Source: an uncultured Porphyromonadaceae bacterium | GTDB taxonomy: Bacteria > Bacteroidota > Bacteroidia > Bacteroidales > Muribaculaceae | Direction: 5' to 3' | Assembly (NCBI GenBank): GCA_947176615.1 | Contig: CAMWRO010000035.1 | Coordinates: forward strand, 1 to 15,846 | DNA length: 15,846 nucleotides | Shown here: one piece after another, positions 7,147 through 14,309 of the stretch | Layout of the letters: each line of letters begins with the position of its first letter | How positions within the stretch are numbered: the stretch's first letter is position 1 | Program-made: the position numbers and the translations under genes | Notes under the pieces: model-generated | The model's input: only the letters and a program-made list of their open reading frames with translations | What the model was told of the DNA's origin: nothing | Database searches by the model: none

Positions 7147-8337
7147 TTAGAAATCAAGTCCGATTATCTGCTCGGGCGCGGGGGTGATGCACTCGACTGA
7201 ATCGTTGTGGACAATATAGGTGTTCTCGATGCCGACAGCACCGACGTGGGGAATGACAAATTTCGGCTCAAGCGCGATGACATTGCCTTCGGCGATTATG
7301 TCGCGGCTGCGGGGGGCGATTACCGGCAGTTCGTTAATCTCGATGCCGACTCCGTGACCGATGAATCCGGCATGCTGACGGTGGCCCATGAAGTATTCAT
7401 GCAATCCTTCTTCCTTTACGATATTTATCGCGTGCTCATATAGAGTTTTGGCCTCTGTGCCGGGACGCATCATCTCAATCAGTTCGCGATGGATGCGCAA
7501 CGAGCAGTCGTGGGCTTTCTGCGCCGAGTGGTCAATCCCTTCGAGAGCAAACACACGGGTCATGTCGGTCATATATCCGGTGAAATTGCCGTTCATGTCA
7601 ACCATGACGGTGTGGTGCGGCTTGATTTCGGTTCCGTTGGCACCAACCGGCAGCGAAGGGTCCAGTCCCGCGCCTCCCATAGCGAAATCGTAGGGGGAGG
7701 GAGCATCGGCGTTGTCGCCCACAAGCAGGTTGCCCATATACAATTCCATTGAGTCACCGCTGATGCGGAACTGTCCGAGACAACCTTCGAGACGGCTGAC
7801 TCGTTCAATTTCGACCTGAAATTCAAGGTCGGTCATCCCGGGGCGGTAGAGACGCGGAATCCGGGCGTAGACATGAACATGTCTGGTCCCGGAGCGGCGC
7901 AGAAAATCCATTTCGGTATCGGTTTTCACCGCACGGCTCATGCGCATGACCGGTGACGCATTCTTCAGCTCTGACTCAGGGAAGATTGCTTTGAGACGCA
8001 TGATTTTGGAGTAGTCGGTCAGATCCAGCTCCATCCCGATATTCTCGGGGACGTTCAAGCCGATGGTCTGTGCCATATCTTCCGGTTTGCGGATGAAGAC
8101 AACCCCGTCACCTTTCAGGACGACCGGGCGACGAATGAAAAATATTGTTTCTCCTGCAGCCGGAATATAAACCAACCCGTCAAACACGCGGCCGGTCACA
8201 TAATATATGTTAGCGTTGTCACTCAGCAACACGGCCTTTATTCCGGCCGTCTCCATTACAGCGCGTATTTTCTTGATTCTGAGCTGAAATTCATCGTGGG
8301 AGAGGAGGACCACGCGGTCGATATCAATGGGTTCCAT
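7147..8337 (-). CDS. M24-family metallopeptidase (Xaa-Pro aminopeptidase-like)
   Basis: The 396-residue product has an N-terminal creatinase-type domain (about 1-140) and a C-terminal pita-bread domain. Counted from the ATG at 8337, the five dinuclear metal ligands are all visible: D247 (VMVDMNG), D258 (MTDMTRVF), H328 (GHGVGIEI), E357 (ALEPKF) and E371 (GIENTY). Xaa-Pro aminopeptidases remove the N-terminal residue from peptides whose second residue is proline. The overall form also fits other cytoplasmic M24 dipeptidases, so substrate preference is inferred. An in-frame TTG at 8355 would add six residues; the ATG is simpler. It is the first gene of the operon. The promoter lies about 190 bases upstream, leaving a long leader with a short ORF and hairpin. 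Confidence 0.9.
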   Translation of the reverse strand: MEPIDIDRVVLLSHDEFQLRIKKIRAVMETAGIKAVLLSDNANIYYVTGRVFDGLVYIPAAGETIFFIRRPVVLKGDGVVFIRKPEDMAQTIGLNVPENIGMELDLTDYSKIMRLKAIFPESELKNASPVMRMSRAVKTDTEMDFLRRSGTRHVHVYARIPRLYRPGMTDLEFQVEIERVSRLEGCLGQFRISGDSMELYMGNLLVGDNADAPSPYDFAMGGAGLDPSLPVGANGTEIKPHHTVMVDMNGNFTGYMTDMTRVFALEGIDHSAQKAHDCSLRIHRELIEMMRPGTEAKTLYEHAINIVKEEGLHEYFMGHRQHAGFIGHGVGIEINELPVIAPRSRDIIAEGNVIALEPKFVIPHVGAVGIENTYIVHNDSVECITPAPEQIIGLDF

Positions 8338-8374
8338 ATAATAGGTGAGTCTCAAAAATTATTTAATAGATAAA

Positions 8375-8407
8375 AGCGAGCGTAATGAAGGTGCTTTCAC
8401 GCTTGCT
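8375..8407 (-). promoter_or_regulatory. Candidate attenuator hairpin in the M24 operon leader
   Basis: On the minus strand AGCAAGCGT (8407-8399) can pair with ACGCTCGCT (8383-8375), nine pairs including one wobble, with a further TGAA/TTCA pairing in the loop. TTTTATC follows directly, giving a short T run. It lies within the leader, 38 bases before the ATG. The first arm covers the last codons of the 22-codon ORF, so a terminating ribosome would block the hairpin. Confidence 0.45.
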
Positions 8408-8465
8408 CATCAGTTAAAGAGCTACGGCTATGCGCCTTCTTCACAAGTCCAAAATCATTCTCCAT
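8397..8465 (-). CDS. Candidate leader peptide, 22 residues
   Basis: An ATG at 8465 opens a reading frame for MENDFGLVKKAHSRSSLTDE followed by QA and a TGA at 8399-8397. It is the first ATG frame of this length on the predicted transcript, which starts near 8519. Its stop codon lies at the edge of the hairpin described separately, the arrangement expected of a translated leader that controls termination. No run of a single amino acid points to a classical amino-acid sensor. An ORF this short can arise by chance, and the peptide was not recognised. Confidence 0.35.
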   Translation of the reverse strand: MENDFGLVKKAHSRSSLTDEQA

Positions 8466-8525
8466 ATCACTCACTGCAATACATTAAATAAATTCGGATA
8501 CTCGCTTAGGCTGTTTTTGTTAATG

Positions 8526-8533
8526 CAAAGGTA
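8526..8533 (-). promoter_or_regulatory. Promoter -7 element of the six-gene operon
   Basis: TACCTTTG on the minus strand is a full TAnnTTTG match and identical to the -7 element of the nearby tRNA-Leu promoter. No good -33 TTTG is seen at the usual 19-21-base distance (around 8553-8557), so the promoter may be weak or need an activator. It is the only good -7 element found upstream of the M24 gene. Confidence 0.55.
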
Positions 8534-8605
8534 ATAATTTATAGATTAACACATGTAACGGTGAAGAAGTTATTTTGACCGCGACAAAAAATAACCATTC
8601 AATAC

Positions 8606-8636
8606 TTGCAAAATTCAGCAGAACATCGTACCTTTG
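8606..8636 (+). promoter_or_regulatory. Bacteroidetes-type promoter of tRNA-Leu
   Basis: TTG at 8606-8608, a 20-base spacer and TACCTTTG at 8629-8636 match the consensus. The expected start near 8643 is about 25 bases before the tRNA 5' end. Confidence 0.85.
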
Positions 8637-8667
8637 CATCACTTTTGCGCACAGACGCTATCATGCT

Positions 8668-8751
8668 GCTCGAATGGTGGAATGGTAGACACGAGGGACT
8701 TAAAATCCCTTGGCCATTGCGGCTGTGCGGGTTCGAGTCCCGCTTCGAGCA
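8668..8751 (+). tRNA. tRNA-Leu (anticodon UAA)
   Basis: The 84-base cloverleaf has acceptor stem GCTCGAA/TTCGAGC with discriminator A. The anticodon stem AGGGA/TCCCT surrounds the loop CTTAAAA, giving anticodon UAA for leucine UUA codons. A long variable arm is present, as in class II tRNAs, and the T arm is GCGGG-TTCGAGT-CCCGC. The bases after the discriminator are CCT, so CCA is not encoded. Confidence 0.97.
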
Positions 8752-8755
8752 CCTG

Positions 8756-8798
8756 AGAAATCGCAAGACGCTATATTCAAGCATCTTGCGATTTCTTT
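8756..8798. terminator. Bidirectional terminator between tRNA-Leu and the GNAT gene
   Basis: A 13-bp perfect inverted repeat (AGAAATCGCAAGA at 8756-8768 and its complement at 8784-8796), extended by two inner pairs, begins five bases after the tRNA. It is followed by TTGTTT on the plus side. The convergent GNAT gene stops at 8801, so the same hairpin can end both transcripts. Confidence 0.8.
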
Positions 8799-8800
8799 GT

Positions 8801-9331
8801 TTATATAATTTTTTCAAATGCCTTGCGCGGGTCCCCTTGATAAGCGATTTCCCCGCAATAGATGAATCCGAGGCTGTCGAGTAGTCCGAGCATGACGAAA
8901 TTGTCAAAATTTGTATCGATTTTGAAACTGTGAACATTCCTGCTTTTGGCAAATTCCTCGATGGCATAGAAGAATTTACGCCCCAGACCTTTGCCTCTCA
9001 GATGCTGACTGACGGCCATGCGGTGGGCCACGACATATTTCCCGTCAGAAAGCCACCGGCCTGTCAGATGCTCGTAGGCCGGTTCTCCGTCGAAGACTAC
9101 GGCAGTATAACCGACTACACTCCCGTCCATTTCAATCACATATCCCGCGCCGCGGTCAATGTCAGCTCGGGCATGCGCCTCGGTGGGATAGGACTCATTC
9201 CATTGTTGTTTTCCCTCGGCAAGCATCCGTGCCACGGCTGCTTTCAGAATAGAAGAAATAGCCGGAAGGTCATCATGCCGGGCAGCACGGAAAATTAGAT
9301 TGTCGGATAGTTGGGAGCGATATTCTGTCAT
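8801..9331 (-). CDS. GNAT-family N-acetyltransferase
   Basis: The 176-residue product is a single GNAT domain that transfers an acetyl group from acetyl-CoA to an unknown amine. The N-terminal strand and helix (LIFRAARHDDLPAISSILK) are typical. The strand YVVAHRMAVSQHLRGKGLGRKFF (residues 99-121) holds the pyrophosphate-binding motif A, LRGKGLG (111-117). The C-terminal part, TNFDNFVMLGLLDSLGF (140-156) and YCGEI, is the usual motif B region and last strand. Nothing points to a specific substrate such as a ribosomal protein or an antibiotic. The ATG at 9331 follows a short leader, and the gene appears to be transcribed alone between two hairpins. Confidence 0.92.
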   Translation of the reverse strand: MTEYRSQLSDNLIFRAARHDDLPAISSILKAAVARMLAEGKQQWNESYPTEAHARADIDRGAGYVIEMDGSVVGYTAVVFDGEPAYEHLTGRWLSDGKYVVAHRMAVSQHLRGKGLGRKFFYAIEEFAKSRNVHSFKIDTNFDNFVMLGLLDSLGFIYCGEIAYQGDPRKAFEKII

Positions 9332-9353
9332 AGTCAGGGTAAATCTTAGATTG

Positions 9354-9361
9354 CAAAATTA
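9354..9361 (-). promoter_or_regulatory. Possible -7 element of the GNAT gene
   Basis: TAATTTTG on the minus strand matches TAnnTTTG, 22 bases before the ATG. No convincing -33 element is present at the expected distance. Confidence 0.45.
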
Positions 9362-9395
9362 ATAAAAATGACTGATATATACGTCGGTTAAACAA

Positions 9396-9430
9396 TGCGC
9401 TCCCGCCGTAAAAAAAACAGCGGGAGCGCA
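9396..9430 (-). terminator. Terminator hairpin after the amylase-family gene
   Basis: A perfect 11-bp GC-rich inverted repeat (TGCGCTCCCGC at 9396-9406 and its complement at 9420-9430) encloses a loop containing eight T residues on the minus strand. It starts 20 bases past the amylase stop, and the minus strand continues TTGTTTAACC. The long T run sits in the loop rather than after the stem, which is unusual. Confidence 0.7.
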
Positions 9431-9450
9431 AAAATCGTTGATGGATGTGA

Positions 9451-12192
9451 TTATTTCACAAGAACTTTGGCAGTCGTGCCGTCGACGTTGACGATGTACA
9501 CGCCCGGAGCGAGGTTCTCGTTGACGAGGCGCACACCGGCGAGGTTATAAACGTCAAGATTGGTGTATTCGCCCTCGACGATTATCTGTCCCACGCCGCC
9601 ATAGATAGCGGGACGGTCGCTTCCGGCTCCGATCTCGTCAATGGCCGACAGGACTGCATCGGTGGCGATGACTACAAACGCGCCGGGGAGAAGTGTCGCT
9701 GAGACGTTTCCGTTGCTGAACTCAATTTCCGGATTGGTATCGTAGGATGACACGAGGACCTCGTAATTGGATGCCGACATGCGGTTGACGGGAGCCGATA
9801 CAGTCACATTGGTGCGAATCTGGGGGTTTATGAGGAGCACAAGCTCTTTTTCTCCGCGGGCGATGCGCAGCGTGCGGCCATTGTCCCAGTCATTGTCTCC
9901 GAATTTCATGTCAAGGGTGGCGTCGGCGACAAAGAGGTCGCTGTTGTCGCGGCGTATCCAGTTCAGGGCCGAATAATTGTCATAAAGACCGCGGCGATAC
10001 TCGTTGTCAAGATAATCCCAATGCACAATCTTGGGGTCGGTATTGTTTCCGCCTGATGCGTTTTTCGTGTTCTGTCCGTCACCGAGCTCGCCAAACTGCC
10101 ATATCATGTGGGCTCCGGGCGACAGAATCATCTGGGCGGCCATAGATCCGAGTCGTCTCATCTGCATGTCGACCTTTCGCTTGATGGGGTCGTTGGCGCC
10201 ATACTTCGTCTGATTGTAGTTGACGCGCTGCTCGTCGTGGCTCTCGGCGTAGGAGATGGTCGAACCCCAGATGCGGCCATAATTGGGAGCATAGAATCCG
10301 ACTGTCGATGACCCTGCGGCTACACCTTCGGCAAACTTGGAAGACTGCGAGTTGATGTTGCTCCAGTTAAGCTGTCCGCTTTCGGCCATCTCGTTTTCCT
10401 CTTTGGCACCCGCGAGGTTTTCGTTGATGTGGATTCCATTAGGGTTTACTGATTTGATAACGTTGTTCAGCCGGTTCATGCGGGCCACTCGCGATGCGTT
10501 GTAGGCCTCGGTTCCGCCGGCATAACTTTCATTGTCGCCAAGACCCTTGACGAGGTCAAAGCGGAATCCGTCTACCTTGTAGGCTGTCATCCAGTAGGTG
10601 ATGCAGTTGTCCCATTGCTGTTGCACCAGCACATTGTTCTGATTCCAGTCGTTCAGCACGCTGTAATCGTGGGGGGCGGTGGCGTTATAGAACGGATTGT
10701 GGTCGATAGGGTACATCAGATACCACGGGTTAAGTCCGGCACTCTGATTGAAAACAACGTCAAGAATGACAGCCATTCCCAACTCATGGCAGCGGTCAAT
10801 AAAGGCGCGATATTCGTCGGGTGATCCGTAGGCCTTGTCGGGGGCAAAATAGAAGTTGGTGTTGTAACCCCACGAGTTGTTTCCGTCAAATTCCATAATC
10901 GGCATCAGCTCGATTGCGTTTACGCCGAGGTCGCGAAGATATTCCAGACGCTCCATTGCAAGCGCGAGAGTGCCGTTGCCGTCGGCTTGGCCCTCGGTGC
11001 CGGTGAAGTCACGCAGCAGGAGCTCGTAGATGATGAGGTCTTTGTGCTCGGGGATTGAGAATGATTTCACTTTCCAGTCATAGTCATCCATGTTGCCACG
11101 GTAAACGGCGAGAACAGTGTCGTCAAATTTGTCGTAGGGATAGGGAGGGCAGTCGGGGAATACGCCGTTAGCGAGATATTTGTCGCTGTATGGGTCGAGA
11201 ACGAGTCGGGCATAGGGGTCGCCTACTTTTATTGAACCGTCCACCAGATAATAATAAGGATAATATGTGGTGTTGTCAAGACCGTTGACGGTAATCCAGA
11301 AGTAGCTGTTGCCCTGATAGTCACATCGGTTCATGACATTGGACATGAGCAGCTCGTAATTGTCCCATGACGGCACAATCATCACGTTTTTCTTTTCAGG
11401 AGCGGCGAGGCAGAAGGTGACAGTTCCGTCACTGTTCTTCACGGCTCCTTCCTTCGGTACCCCGCCGGGATAAGTGGCGGTAGGGGAGGCATTGACATAA
11501 GTTATTGTCATCTCTGATGTCACATCCTTCCCGTTGTAGGAAGCGATGCCTTCGACCTTGTAGGCCCCGGGTTCGTTAAATGTGCGCGATGCTGTCAGTT
11601 TCATTCCGTTGCCTTTGGCGACTGATGTCCCGTTGACTTTGATTTCAAGCGCGGCATCGGCGGTGGTGTTGAGGGTGAAATTAACAGTCGTGGGTTCCAT
11701 CAGGACGGTTGAGGATGCGTCGCCGGTCAGGACTGACTGGAATTCGTCGGAATAGACGGTGGTGAAAATATCTCCTCCCGCCGCAGTTTTACCTTGGCGG
11801 CTGCCGTCGCTGTTGCGGAACACGAATGCAAGCTCCTTGATTGTTTCAGCGGGGTTTGTTATACCGTAATACGCTCTGATTTCACCGATGTTCAGCTCGT
11901 AGGTGTCGGGAGCTGTACGGGTCATTTTGTACTTGGGACTGTTGTCGCCCCATGTGGGGGCATACTTCCAGTCACCCGAGCTGACCGAAAGGGATGTGAT
12001 GACACCGGTGTGGGCATAGACATCGCCGTCATAGCCTTTGAGGCCCTGATTGCCTCTGTCAGCATAAAAAATGATTTTCACATCACGGCTTGATTCCTGT
12101 AGGATTGATGGAGACGTCTCGACAACTTGGGCCGACAGTCCAGCAATACCGGCAAGCAGCATTGCTGCAAATAGAGATAAAAATTTTCTCAT
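9451..12192 (-). CDS. Secreted GH13 alpha-amylase-family protein with type IX-like C-terminal tail
   Basis: The 913-residue product has a signal peptide (cleavage likely after Ala21, GLSA-QVV). An N-terminal beta domain (about 36-160, KIIFYADRGNQGLKGY) and an Ig-like section (165-232) come next. A CBM48-like domain lies at about 245-345, and the GH13 barrel at about 380-790. Conserved regions are DVVFNQ (478-483), GFRFD with nucleophile D546, INEN with acid/base E591, and SHDEQ with D653, so the catalytic triad is complete. Action on alpha-1,4 or alpha-1,6 glucans is expected; exact specificity cannot be read. The last 65 residues, LDVYNLAGVRLVNENLAPGVYIV and KVLVK, resemble a type A sorting domain of the type IX secretion system. 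It has its own promoter and hairpin, and no Sus genes adjoin it. Confidence 0.92.
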   Translation of the reverse strand: MRKFLSLFAAMLLAGIAGLSAQVVETSPSILQESSRDVKIIFYADRGNQGLKGYDGDVYAHTGVITSLSVSSGDWKYAPTWGDNSPKYKMTRTAPDTYELNIGEIRAYYGITNPAETIKELAFVFRNSDGSRQGKTAAGGDIFTTVYSDEFQSVLTGDASSTVLMEPTTVNFTLNTTADAALEIKVNGTSVAKGNGMKLTASRTFNEPGAYKVEGIASYNGKDVTSEMTITYVNASPTATYPGGVPKEGAVKNSDGTVTFCLAAPEKKNVMIVPSWDNYELLMSNVMNRCDYQGNSYFWITVNGLDNTTYYPYYYLVDGSIKVGDPYARLVLDPYSDKYLANGVFPDCPPYPYDKFDDTVLAVYRGNMDDYDWKVKSFSIPEHKDLIIYELLLRDFTGTEGQADGNGTLALAMERLEYLRDLGVNAIELMPIMEFDGNNSWGYNTNFYFAPDKAYGSPDEYRAFIDRCHELGMAVILDVVFNQSAGLNPWYLMYPIDHNPFYNATAPHDYSVLNDWNQNNVLVQQQWDNCITYWMTAYKVDGFRFDLVKGLGDNESYAGGTEAYNASRVARMNRLNNVIKSVNPNGIHINENLAGAKEENEMAESGQLNWSNINSQSSKFAEGVAAGSSTVGFYAPNYGRIWGSTISYAESHDEQRVNYNQTKYGANDPIKRKVDMQMRRLGSMAAQMILSPGAHMIWQFGELGDGQNTKNASGGNNTDPKIVHWDYLDNEYRRGLYDNYSALNWIRRDNSDLFVADATLDMKFGDNDWDNGRTLRIARGEKELVLLINPQIRTNVTVSAPVNRMSASNYEVLVSSYDTNPEIEFSNGNVSATLLPGAFVVIATDAVLSAIDEIGAGSDRPAIYGGVGQIIVEGEYTNLDVYNLAGVRLVNENLAPGVYIVNVDGTTAKVLVK

Positions 12193-12239
12193 TGAAAAAT
12201 CGTAATGGTATTAAAAATTGTAAAGTATGATATTGGCGG

Positions 12240-12270
12240 CAAAGATAAATAAAAAAAGACACTCGGTCAA
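12240..12270 (-). promoter_or_regulatory. Bacteroidetes-type promoter of the amylase-family gene
   Basis: On the minus strand TTG at 12270-12268, a 20-base spacer and TATCTTTG at 12247-12240 match the consensus. Transcription would start near 12233, leaving a leader of about 40 bases. Confidence 0.8.
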
Positions 12271-12305
12271 GCATTATACCATAATATATACATAATTAAC
12301 AGCGG

Positions 12306-12353
12306 TGTTACAAATCGGTGGCAAAATCGTTGCATAAATGTGACAAATCGGTG
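12306..12353. repeat. Two 15-bp direct repeats upstream of the ompA-like gene
   Basis: TGTTACAAATCGGTG (12306-12320) and TGTGACAAATCGGTG (12339-12353) match at 14 of 15 positions, with 33 bases between their starts, close to three helical turns. They lie between the divergent amylase and ompA-like genes, 89 bases before the ompA ATG. They could be paired binding sites for a regulator. No good -33/-7 pair was found for ompA in 12271-12441. Confidence 0.5.
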
Positions 12354-12441
12354 AACAAACTTTTGTAAACCTCTGTTATAAGTTTAACAAGAAAAAATAA
12401 ATAACTTAATACATTGTTTCATTCTAAATTTTGTGAGAGAA

Positions 12442-13656
12442 ATGAAAAAGACTCTTTTACTCTGTGCAGCATGTAGCGGGATGCTCTGGTGCGCTAACGA
12501 GGCAAAGGCACAGGATTCGGCGGTTATCGTTGAAGAAACTGTTGTAGCGACAGAGAATGTCGAGTGCAAGACACATTATGCTCCGTCATCATGGCGTGAC
12601 AACTGGTTTATCCAGCTCGGAGCCGGTATTCAGAGTCCGTTTGTGGAAAATAAGATGGATAAAGGTGACGACGGCCGTCATCTGACCGCAGTCTATAACC
12701 TCGGTGTGGGCCGTTGGATTTCTCCTTACCTCGGTTTCCGTTTCAGCGCCTATTATGGCTCTATCCACTGGAATCAGGGAAACATGAACCGTGCAAAGGT
12801 CGCTAATCTTAACGTGGACTTCATGTGGGATATGTTTAATTCAATCAGTGGTTACAATCCCAAGCGAGTGTTCTCGATTGTTCCTTACATCGGACTCGGA
12901 GGCTCATTCGTTTATGATTACAAGGCTCCTGAAGCCAATATCAATAACAGCCACGGAAAGACAAAGAACAATCAATGGCTTCTTCCCGTATCGGCAGGTC
13001 TGCAACTGCGTTTCCGTCTCAGCAATTATGTTGACTTCTTCGCCGAAGGCCGCGCCCAGTTCTACGGAGACAACTACAACAACACCGCCTACGGCAAGCC
13101 TATCGACATCAACATCAGCGCTATCGGTGGCTTTACGTTCTACTTTACCGGCTCTGAGTTTGACTCCTATAATCCTTGCGACTATGTAGGTTATATCAAC
13201 AACCTCAACAATCAGGTCAACGACTTGCGTGGCGCGCTTGCGACATCAACAGCCGCACTTGCAGCCGCCGAGGCTCAGCTCCCGTGTCCCGAAGTTCCCG
13301 ATGTTGTCGCTCAGGAAGTCACTGTTGAAGCTCCTCTGCTCTCAACTGTTCGATTCAAGATTAATTCGGCCTATGTTTCCAGCGAGGAAATGGTCAATGT
13401 CTACAACATGGCTGAATGGCTGAAAGCCAATCCCGGCACAAATGTCGTTGTCCGCGGCTATGCCGACGAAGACACCGGTACCGCCGAGTACAACCTCAAG
13501 CTCTCAGAACGTCGTGCCAAAGCTGTTGCCGACATTCTCGTCAACGACTACGGTGTAAATCCTGACCGTCTCATCATCGAAGCTGCCGGCAGTGCCGTAC
13601 AGCCCTACGATACCAACGACTGGAACCGTATCGTGATTTTCGCCCAGCCCGAATAA
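12442..13656 (+). CDS. OmpA-family outer membrane protein
   Basis: The 404-residue product has a signal peptide ending AKA-QDS (cleavage after residue 23). An N-terminal beta-barrel spans about residues 50-237, with alternating strands such as WFIQLGAGIQSPF, YLGFRFSAYYG and FFAEGRAQFYG. A short coiled-coil or linker follows (LNNQVNDLRGALATSTAALAAAEA, about 255-278). The C-terminal OmpA domain (about 300-402) binds peptidoglycan; RGYADEDTGTAEYNLKLSERRA holds the diaminopimelate-binding Asp342 and Arg (357/358). The protein should link the outer membrane to the cell wall. A GTG at 12433 is in frame, but the ATG at 12442 directly precedes the KK of the signal peptide. Its coding sequence uses many preferred-looking C-ending codons, which fits high expression (inference). 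Confidence 0.93.
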   Translation: MKKTLLLCAACSGMLWCANEAKAQDSAVIVEETVVATENVECKTHYAPSSWRDNWFIQLGAGIQSPFVENKMDKGDDGRHLTAVYNLGVGRWISPYLGFRFSAYYGSIHWNQGNMNRAKVANLNVDFMWDMFNSISGYNPKRVFSIVPYIGLGGSFVYDYKAPEANINNSHGKTKNNQWLLPVSAGLQLRFRLSNYVDFFAEGRAQFYGDNYNNTAYGKPIDINISAIGGFTFYFTGSEFDSYNPCDYVGYINNLNNQVNDLRGALATSTAALAAAEAQLPCPEVPDVVAQEVTVEAPLLSTVRFKINSAYVSSEEMVNVYNMAEWLKANPGTNVVVRGYADEDTGTAEYNLKLSERRAKAVADILVNDYGVNPDRLIIEAAGSAVQPYDTNDWNRIVIFAQPE

Positions 13657-13688
13657 CCCCGGCCGCTTACACATAGAATATCTGCCAT

Positions 13689-13727
13689 AAAAAAGTTGCC
13701 CCGACAGCAAATTGCTGCCGGGGCGAC
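13689..13727. terminator. Bidirectional terminator between ompA-like and hypothetical gene
   Basis: Arms at 13695-13709 and 13713-13727 (GTTGCCCCGACAGCA and its near-complement, with one wobble and one mismatch) enclose a 3-base loop. Six A residues precede it, so on the minus strand the stem is followed by TTTTTT and ends the gene at 13741. On the plus strand it lies 38 bases after the ompA stop with a poorer T tract. Confidence 0.82.
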
Positions 13728-13740
13728 TGCTCTTTCAGGA

Positions 13741-14226
13741 TCAGGAGTTGATGACCATGTCATAATAGTCTTTTACCAATTCCCTCTGCAATGTGGATGT
13801 GGAGACCTTGTTGATGTGAAGCACTTCTGACCGGTAGTCCTCGTGGATACACATGTAGAGAAGTCGCGCTTTTTCGGCCTCGCGTGACATTTTTGAGTTT
13901 TGCGAGAACTCCCGCCACAGTCGGTCAATCTCGGTGCATGCCCGGGTGAGCAATTCTTTGTTCCGCATGGAGTATTCCATAATGGCATCGGGGATGATGG
14001 TTCTTACCACCTCGCGGTAAAGATTCAGCGCGGTGCGCAGATAACGGCTGGTGCGGCACACGTCGGCCATCGACAGCAGCCGTTTGGCCTTCTCGGTCAC
14101 GCTCCGCATCCCGGCGACGTCGTTCAGGCATTGATTGACCATGCGCCTCATCATGACGGCATCAAGATTGGTGATTTTTCCCGAGGGGGTGCAGCTTAGC
14201 ACCCGAGAGCAATAATGCTTTTTCAT
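13741..14226 (-). CDS. Hypothetical helical protein, 161 residues
   Basis: This protein was not recognised. It begins MKKHYCSRVLSCTPSGKITN and has no signal peptide or membrane segment, so it should be cytoplasmic. The rest is almost entirely predicted helix, rich in Arg, Lys and Glu, with stretches such as AVMMRRMVNQCLNDVAGMRSVTEKAKRLL, YLRTALNLYREVVRTII and REAEKARLLYMCIHEDYRSEV. No zinc, helix-turn-helix or catalytic motif is evident; Cys residues are scattered. The gene has a full-consensus promoter, a 200-base leader with competing hairpins, and a terminator, so it is a well-defined single-gene unit and unlikely to be a spurious ORF. A role as a small regulatory or adaptor protein is only a guess. 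Confidence 0.8.
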   Translation of the reverse strand: MKKHYCSRVLSCTPSGKITNLDAVMMRRMVNQCLNDVAGMRSVTEKAKRLLSMADVCRTSRYLRTALNLYREVVRTIIPDAIMEYSMRNKELLTRACTEIDRLWREFSQNSKMSREAEKARLLYMCIHEDYRSEVLHINKVSTSTLQRELVKDYYDMVINS

Positions 14227-14246
14227 AACTGCTTGAATTTAGAATG

Positions 14247-14309
14247 TTAAGTGATGTAAATGAACTTATTTACCGCCTTAACAAGCTGTCTTGCTGCATG
14301 TTTTGACAT
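14247..14309 (-). CDS. Candidate leader ORF, 20 residues
   Basis: An ATG at 14309 opens the frame MSKHAARQLVKAVNKFIYIT, ending at TAA 14249-14247, 20 bases before the ATG of the hypothetical gene. The predicted peptide is basic and could be an amphipathic helix. The start codon lies in an internal loop of one of the two competing leader hairpins, and codons 4-6 lie in its 3' arm, so folding would be expected to affect its translation. Length alone does not exclude chance. Confidence 0.3.
   Translation of the reverse strand: MSKHAARQLVKAVNKFIYIT

Noticed and set aside
7136..7157. TTG start extending cca by seven residues
   Set aside because: It overlaps the end of the preceding gene; an ATG 10 bases after that gene's stop fits the family start better.
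12362..12386. TTTG and TAAGTTTA as a promoter for the ompA-like gene
   Set aside because: The spacer is only 13 bases and the -7 element lacks the final G, outside the range seen for the other promoters in this window.
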